NCBI GenBank assembly: GCA_964552655.1
Contig: CAZKHG010000072.1
Location: 1 to 9,578 of the forward strand
DNA length: 9,578 bases
From: CAZKHG01 sp964552655
GTDB lineage: Bacteria; Bacteroidota; Bacteroidia; Bacteroidales; Tenuifilaceae
Direction: 5' to 3'
Shown here: piece by piece, positions 4,946-9,578 of the stretch
Numbering within the stretch: position 1 is the stretch's first letter
Layout: every line of letters starts with the position of its first letter
Notes under the pieces: model-generated
Told to the model about the DNA's origin: nothing
The model's database searches: none
What the model saw: only the letters and a program-made list of their open reading frames with translations
Made by a program: the position numbers and the translations under genes

Positions 4946-7942
4946 ATGCCCTTTACCCAATCATACCTCAACACTTTCGGGCTCGATTTCAACGATACCT
5001 CCTTTGATCTGCTGATGCAAAAAAGGATACTCCGGATCTTACTTATTTGCAGCAGCTACGATGCCTTTATGCTTGAAGAGGATGGACGAATTGATGAACA
5101 GATATTCAACGAGTATGTATCGCTTAATTTAAGGTATCCCCCCGTTTTTGTTCAGGCTCATTCCGCGAAGGATGTTATCCGTATTTTACAGGAGGACAAA
5201 ATTGACCTGATCATTTCCATGCTGAATATCAGCGACATGGACGCATTCCACCTGGCCAGAATGATAAAATCAAGATATCCGGAGATTCCAATTGTGGTTC
5301 TTACCCCTTTTTCCAGAGAGGTTTCTGCCCGGTTGCAAAAGGAGGACTTATCGGCAATTGATTATGTGTTTTGCTGGCTTGGCAATGCAGATATCCTGCT
5401 GGCAATCATCAAGCTGATTGAGGATAAGATGAATGCTGATTACGATATCCGAAAGATTGGGGTGCAATCCATTCTGCTGGTGGAAGATTCAATCAGATAC
5501 TACTCGGCTTTTCTCCCGAATATTTACAAGATTATCCTCAGGCAATCGAAGAGTTTTGGGAAAGAAGCCCTGAATGAGCATCAGCGGATGTTACGGATGC
5601 GCGGCCGCCCAAAAATTCTAATGGCCACCAACTATACCGAAGCGGTTGAAATCTATCAGAAATATAAAGAAAACATTCTGGGAGTTATAACTGACATCAG
5701 CTATAAAGTTGACCTCAAACGTGACCAGGAAACCAAAGCAGGTTTGAAGCTTTGCAGCCTGATCAGGAATGACGATCCCTTTATGCCCATTATCCTTCAA
5801 TCGTCTGATATTTCAAATAAAAAGTATGCCGATGAGCTTGGCGTTGGGTTTATTCACAAGTACTCCAAGACCCTGAACATAGAGCTACGCGATTATATTA
5901 TCAGCCAGTTCGGGTTTGGCGATTTTATCTTTCGTGATCCTAAAACTCACCGGGAGATCACCCGGGCTATAGACCTTCAAAGTTTACAGCAGCAGATAGT
6001 TTCCGTACCTGAAGACAGTTTTGTTTACCATACCAGCCAGAACCATTTCTCTAAATGGCTTAATGCCAGGGCACTATTTTCAATCGCACAGCTATTCAGA
6101 CCCTTATCCCTGCAGGATTTTAATTCTCCCGATGAGCTACGGAAATTTGTTTTCCAGGGAATTTCAGCATTCAGGTTAAGCAAAGGTCGCGGTGTAATTG
6201 CCAAGTACGATCGGAACAGCTATGATGAGTACTCGTTTTTTTCCAGAATAGGCGATGAGTCCATTGGTGGCAAGGCCAGGGGTTTAGCCTTTATAAACTC
6301 AATTATTAAAGAGAATAAGTTTTACAACAAATTTGAGAATGTTGTTATCACTATTCCCCGTACGGTAGTTATCAGCACTGAACTCTTTGATGAGTTCATG
6401 GAAAACAACAAACTCTACAAGTTTGCACTCTCCGATCAGCCCGATGAGGAAATATTAACCCGGTTCCTGGCTGCCGATCTCCCGGAAAGGTTAAAGGGTG
6501 ATTTGTGGCCTATCATATCGGTAATTAAACGGCCGCTTGCCATTCGGTCTTCGAGCAAACTGGAGGATTCCCACTACCAACCTTTTGCGGGCATTTACTC
6601 AACCTATATGGTTCCCCGGATTGATGATGCCCAGCAGATGCATCACATGATCTGTCAGGCAATAAAAAGTGTTTACGCGTCGGTTTATTTTAGGAGTAGT
6701 AAAGCTTACATGACCGCCACCTCAAATGTTATTGACGAGGAAAAGATGGGCATTATTATTCAGGAGATTTGCGGGAACCAGTATGGCAATCTATTTCTCC
6801 CAACTTTTTCAGGTGTGGCCAGGTCAATTAACTTTTACCCGATTGGCTCAGAAAAAGCCAGCGAGGGGATTGCATCAGTTGGTTTTGGCCTTGGAAAGCT
6901 GATAGTTGATGGCGGGGTTTCCCTTCGGTTCTCCCCAAAATACCCCAAAAAAGTTTTGCAGCTCTCTTCCCCTGACATGGCTGTGAGGCAAACCCAAAAG
7001 GTTTTTTACGCCCTTGATATGCGCCCCGAATCGTTTATTCCATCCATTGATGATGGCGTAAACCTCCTAAAAATGGATATAAAAGATGCATATAGCCTGC
7101 CAAGCCTAAAGCACGTTGCCTCAACATTTGATGCCCATGAGCACTCACTGCGCGATGGTTTTTTTGATGAGGGGATGAAACTGGTAACCTTCTCCAATAT
7201 CCTTAAACATAAAACCTTCCCTCTTGCAGAAATCCTTCAGGTTTTGCTTGAGAAGGGGCAAAAGGAGATGAATAACCCCATTGAGATTGAGTTTGCAGTT
7301 AATATGGATACACCTCCCGGTTGGCCAAAAATTTTTAACTTTCTTCAAATCAGGCCAATTGTTGAAAATGAACAAACTGATGATTTCCCATGGGATCAGG
7401 TAAACTGCGAGGATGCGCTTATTTACTCAAATTCAGCCCTGGGGCATGGTGCTATCAACAATATTTACGATTTTGTGTATGTAAAACCGGAGAAATTCAT
7501 CCCGGCTAATACGAAAATCATTGCCAGGGAACTTGAAGAAATAAACCAGCTATACATCAGTCTGAAAAGAAATTACGTGTTAATTGGCCCCGGCCGATGG
7601 GGAAGCAGTGATCCATGGCTGGGAATACCAATCAAATGGTCGCAAATATCCGAGGCAAGGGTGATTATCGAATCAGGGCTCGAAAACTTCAGGGTGGATC
7701 CCAGCCAGGGGACACACTTTTTTCAGAACCTGACCTCATTCAGGGTAGGCTATTTAACCATCAACCCATTCATAAACGATGGCAAATACGACCTGGACTA
7801 CCTCAACTCCACCGGCGCTTTCCATGAGACTGAGCACATCAGGTGTATCCACTTCGACAACCCATTAATCATCCAGATTGACGGGAAAAGTAATAAGGGT
7901 ACGATCTTCAAACCAAACAGTAACATCATTAAAAATAAATAA
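4946..7942 (+). CDS. Receiver-receiver-PPDK/PEP-synthase-type ATP-binding fusion protein with unknown C-terminal region
   Basis: The product has 998 residues from the ATG at 4946; a TTG at 4904 would add 14. Residues 28-160 form a receiver-like domain (ICSSYD; DLIISMLNISDMDAF; IVVLT) with M92 at the phospho-acceptor position, so it cannot be phosphorylated there. Residues 172-325 form a second receiver with an acidic pair E180-D181, D250 in VITDIS, S286 and K305, so phosphorylation looks possible; an insertion follows its first strand. Residues 430-805 match the PPDK_N ATP-grasp domain: GGKARGL (K443), LAIRSSSKLED (R534), FAGIYSTY, IEIEF (E782) and LQIRP (Q801, R803), all expected ATP-binding positions. 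The phosphohistidine motif and PEP-binding barrel are absent. Instead there are ~190 residues with LIGPGRWGSSDPWLG (879-893). Such proteins are often named PEP synthase, but that activity is doubtful. It is probably cytoplasmic, as no membrane segment is seen. Confidence 0.8.
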   Translation: MPFTQSYLNTFGLDFNDTSFDLLMQKRILRILLICSSYDAFMLEEDGRIDEQIFNEYVSLNLRYPPVFVQAHSAKDVIRILQEDKIDLIISMLNISDMDAFHLARMIKSRYPEIPIVVLTPFSREVSARLQKEDLSAIDYVFCWLGNADILLAIIKLIEDKMNADYDIRKIGVQSILLVEDSIRYYSAFLPNIYKIILRQSKSFGKEALNEHQRMLRMRGRPKILMATNYTEAVEIYQKYKENILGVITDISYKVDLKRDQETKAGLKLCSLIRNDDPFMPIILQSSDISNKKYADELGVGFIHKYSKTLNIELRDYIISQFGFGDFIFRDPKTHREITRAIDLQSLQQQIVSVPEDSFVYHTSQNHFSKWLNARALFSIAQLFRPLSLQDFNSPDELRKFVFQGISAFRLSKGRGVIAKYDRNSYDEYSFFSRIGDESIGGKARGLAFINSIIKENKFYNKFENVVITIPRTVVISTELFDEFMENNKLYKFALSDQPDEEILTRFLAADLPERLKGDLWPIISVIKRPLAIRSSSKLEDSHYQPFAGIYSTYMVPRIDDAQQMHHMICQAIKSVYASVYFRSSKAYMTATSNVIDEEKMGIIIQEICGNQYGNLFLPTFSGVARSINFYPIGSEKASEGIASVGFGLGKLIVDGGVSLRFSPKYPKKVLQLSSPDMAVRQTQKVFYALDMRPESFIPSIDDGVNLLKMDIKDAYSLPSLKHVASTFDAHEHSLRDGFFDEGMKLVTFSNILKHKTFPLAEILQVLLEKGQKEMNNPIEIEFAVNMDTPPGWPKIFNFLQIRPIVENEQTDDFPWDQVNCEDALIYSNSALGHGAINNIYDFVYVKPEKFIPANTKIIARELEEINQLYISLKRNYVLIGPGRWGSSDPWLGIPIKWSQISEARVIIESGLENFRVDPSQGTHFFQNLTSFRVGYLTINPFINDGKYDLDYLNSTGAFHETEHIRCIHFDNPLIIQIDGKSNKGTIFKPNSNIIKNK

Positions 7943-7951
7943 TATGTTTCT

Positions 7952-7990
7952 TAAAAATGTTTTTAATCATATTTTAATATGACATTTTTA
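7952..7990. terminator. Nested AT-rich hairpin after the fusion gene
   Basis: Outer arms TAAAAATGT (7952-7960) and ACATTTTTA (7982-7990) are perfect complements. They enclose a second perfect hairpin, CATATT/AATATG (7968-7981), with a 7-base bulge on the left side. It begins 9 bases after the stop codon. The stem is almost all A-T, so it is a weak terminator at best, or a processing or cruciform structure. Confidence 0.35.
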
Positions 7991-7991
7991 C

Positions 7992-8022
7992 TTTGAAATT
8001 AAAATTAATAACCAGACATTTG
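7992..8022 (+). promoter_or_regulatory. Candidate promoter for glutamate dehydrogenase
   Basis: TTTG (7992-7995), exactly 19 bases, then GACATTTG (8015-8022), which matches TAnnTTTG except for its first base. The ATG is 75 bases downstream, leaving a leader of about 70 bases. Confidence 0.45.
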
Positions 8023-8097
8023 CTTCCTCTTTTTAAGATAAAATGATGTTTTACTTATAAATTGATTTTCCATTATTAATAATAAAATTTTTAAGCA

Positions 8098-9435
8098 ATG
8101 AACGTAAATAAACTGATGACAGAGCTTGAAAAGAAACACCCTGGTGAAGTGGAGTATTTACAAGCTGTACGTGAAGTACTGGAATCAATCGAAGAGGTTT
8201 ATAATCAGAACCCTCAATTCGAATCTGCTAAAATAATCGAGAGATTAGTTGAACCTGACAGAATTTTCACATTTAAGGTACCCTGGATGGATGATGAAGG
8301 GAATATTCATGTTAACCTTGCTTACCGGGTTCAGTTCAACAATGCCATTGGCCCATACAAAGGTGGATTGCGTTTTCACCCAAGTGTAAACCTATCCATT
8401 TTGAAGTTTTTGGGGTTTGAGCAGATTTTTAAAAACTCCCTTACAACCCTTCCCATGGGTGGTGCCAAAGGCGGCAGCGATTTCAACCCTAAAGGACGGA
8501 GCGATGCAGAGGTAATGCGTTTCTGCCAATCGTTCATGCTGGAATTATGGAAACACATCGGCCCAGAAACTGACGTACCTGCCGGCGATATCGGAGTGGG
8601 TGGCCGTGAAATAGGCTTTCTTTACGGAATGTACAGGAAACTGGCAGGTGAAAATACTGGTGTTCTTACAGGAAAGGGTATTAACTGGGGAGGTTCATTG
8701 ATTCGCCCGGAGGCAACCGGTTTTGGTGCAACCTATTTTGCCCAGGAAATGCTTGCCACCAAAGGGATGAGCTACAAGGGTAAAAGAGTAGCCATTTCAG
8801 GTTTTGGTAATGTTGCCTGGGGTGCCGCCCTTAAGGTTACTGAACTTGGTGGTAAAGTGGTTACCATTTCTGGTCCCGATGGTTATATTCTTGACGAAAG
8901 TGGTATAGAGAATGAGAAAATCGCTTACCTGCTTGAACTTCGCGCTTCAAACCAGGATATTGTTGAACCCTATGCCAAAAAATTTGCCGGTTCAAAATTC
9001 TTTGCCGGGAAACGTCCTTGGGAAGTGAAAGTTGACGTGGCAATGCCTTGTGCAACTCAGAACGAGCTTGGTAAAGAAGATGCTGAAGCATTGGTAAAGA
9101 ATGGTTGTATTTGCGTTGCTGAAGGTGCAAATATGCCATGTACCCCAGAGGCTATTGAAGTATTCCACCACAATAAGGTACTTTTCGCCCCTGGTAAAGC
9201 AGTAAACGCCGGTGGTGTTGCAACTTCAGGTCTTGAAATGTCACAAAACAGCATGAAGATCAGCTGGATTAAGGAAGAGGTTGATGCCCGTTTGCATCAG
9301 ATTATGAAGAGCATTCACGAGTCATGCGTAAAATACGGAAAAGAAAAAGATGGTTATATCAACTATGTAAAAGGAGCAAACGTTGCCGGCTTCCTAAAAG
9401 TTGCCAACGCAATGCTTGATCAGGGTCTCGTATAG
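8098..9435 (+). CDS. gdhA: Glutamate dehydrogenase, hexameric type
   Basis: The product is a 445-residue cytoplasmic enzyme that interconverts glutamate with 2-oxoglutarate and ammonia using NAD(P)H; the length is normal for the bacterial hexameric class. The glutamate-binding lysine is K88 in GPYKGGLRFHP, the catalytic lysine is K124 in LPMGGAKGGSDF, and the catalytic aspartate is D164 in VPAGDIGVGGRE. The dinucleotide-binding domain starts at about 203 with GFGNVA (235-240) and has TISGPDGYI (256-264) after the second strand. GEDH family marks near the end include KAVNAGGVATSGLEMSQNS. SGPDG is the form I recall from the NAD-linked Clostridium symbiosum enzyme, whereas E. coli GdhA has a different loop, so NAD preference is plausible despite the usual NADP-specific naming. 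The ATG at 8098 is the only sensible start; there is little Shine-Dalgarno sequence. It is closed by a strong terminator, so it is probably monocistronic. Confidence 0.96.
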   Translation: MNVNKLMTELEKKHPGEVEYLQAVREVLESIEEVYNQNPQFESAKIIERLVEPDRIFTFKVPWMDDEGNIHVNLAYRVQFNNAIGPYKGGLRFHPSVNLSILKFLGFEQIFKNSLTTLPMGGAKGGSDFNPKGRSDAEVMRFCQSFMLELWKHIGPETDVPAGDIGVGGREIGFLYGMYRKLAGENTGVLTGKGINWGGSLIRPEATGFGATYFAQEMLATKGMSYKGKRVAISGFGNVAWGAALKVTELGGKVVTISGPDGYILDESGIENEKIAYLLELRASNQDIVEPYAKKFAGSKFFAGKRPWEVKVDVAMPCATQNELGKEDAEALVKNGCICVAEGANMPCTPEAIEVFHHNKVLFAPGKAVNAGGVATSGLEMSQNSMKISWIKEEVDARLHQIMKSIHESCVKYGKEKDGYINYVKGANVAGFLKVANAMLDQGLV

Positions 9436-9460
9436 TTTTTGTTGGAATATTGGTTAAGTG

Positions 9461-9486
9461 AAAAGGCACCGAAAGGTGCCTTTTTT
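9461..9486 (+). terminator. Intrinsic terminator of glutamate dehydrogenase
   Basis: AAAAGGCACC, a GAAA tetraloop, then GGTGCCTTTT form a perfect 10-base-pair stem ending in a run of six T. It starts 26 bases after the stop codon. The A-run on the left would also make it work in reverse. Confidence 0.92.
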
Positions 9487-9533
9487 ATTGCATACAAATT
9501 CAAATGCAAAAAAATTCATCTCTTTTTTAAAAA

Positions 9534-9563
9534 GGGAAAAATCCCAATCCGGATTGGGAATTT
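9534..9563. terminator. Perfect 18-base palindrome, possible second or bidirectional terminator
   Basis: TCCCAATCCGGATTGGGA (9542-9559) is fully self-complementary, with A-rich sequence on the left and ATTT on the right. An upstream GGGA (9534-9537) can instead pair with the TCCC at 9542-9545, giving two exclusive hairpins. It could terminate a convergent gene beyond the window or be an operator. Confidence 0.4.
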
Positions 9564-9570
9564 ATATTTG
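9563..9570 (+). promoter_or_regulatory. Candidate -7 element for a gene beyond the right edge
   Basis: TATATTTG matches TAnnTTTG exactly, just after the palindrome, but no TTTG sits at the -33 position and the downstream gene is not visible. Confidence 0.25.
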
Positions 9571-9578
9571 CTGGAAAT

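Noticed and set aside
4946..7942. Calling the large gene an ordinary PEP synthase (ppsA)
   Set aside because: Only the ATP-binding part is present; the phosphohistidine and PEP-binding domains are missing and receiver-like domains are fused in front.
1..9578. tRNA genes, CRISPR arrays, insertion sequences, phage or defence islands
   Set aside because: None of the expected repeats, cloverleaf arms, transposase or integrase motifs were seen on either strand.

Overview
The window looks like chromosomal DNA of a member of the Bacteroidota, probably the order Bacteroidales or a relative. The evidence is AT-rich intergenic DNA, several promoter-like sites of the Bacteroidota type (TTTG, about 19-21 bases, TAnnTTTG), few Shine-Dalgarno sites, and protein families typical of the phylum. 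No rRNA, tRNA, CRISPR array, insertion sequence or integrase was seen. No gene-free stretch exceeds 300 bases.

Layout. Positions 1-700 (minus) hold the N-terminal part of a DEDD-type 3'-5' exonuclease domain protein, probably the front of a large exonuclease-RecQ helicase that continues beyond the window. Its promoter (833-863, minus) lies inside a 27-base-period tandem repeat. Next is thpR (893-1459, plus), an RNA 2',3'-cyclic phosphodiesterase of the 2H family. Convergent with it is a two-gene minus-strand unit: a degenerate Gfo/Idh/MocA-type oxidoreductase-like protein (3857-2991), then a polyprenyl-phosphate sugar-1-phosphate transferase (2926-1511) that probably starts a surface polysaccharide. 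A divergent regulatory region (3858-4103) separates that unit from a Crp/Fnr-family regulator (4104-4805). After it comes a very large gene (4946-7942) for a protein with two receiver-like domains fused to a pyruvate-phosphate-dikinase-type ATP-binding domain and an unfamiliar C-terminal region. The last gene is a hexameric-type glutamate dehydrogenase (8098-9435), followed by a strong intrinsic terminator.

How the genes relate. The oxidoreductase-like gene and the sugar transferase probably form one transcript serving envelope polysaccharide synthesis. The regulator, the receiver-dikinase fusion and glutamate dehydrogenase lie in the same direction, but each has its own candidate promoter, so an operon is not required. 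The most unusual gene is the receiver-dikinase fusion. It keeps the ATP-binding residues of pyruvate phosphate dikinase and PEP synthase but has no recognisable phosphohistidine domain or PEP-binding barrel. It combines a receiver that lacks its phospho-acceptor with one that appears intact. It may be a signalling-controlled phosphotransferase rather than a metabolic PEP synthase; that is inference.
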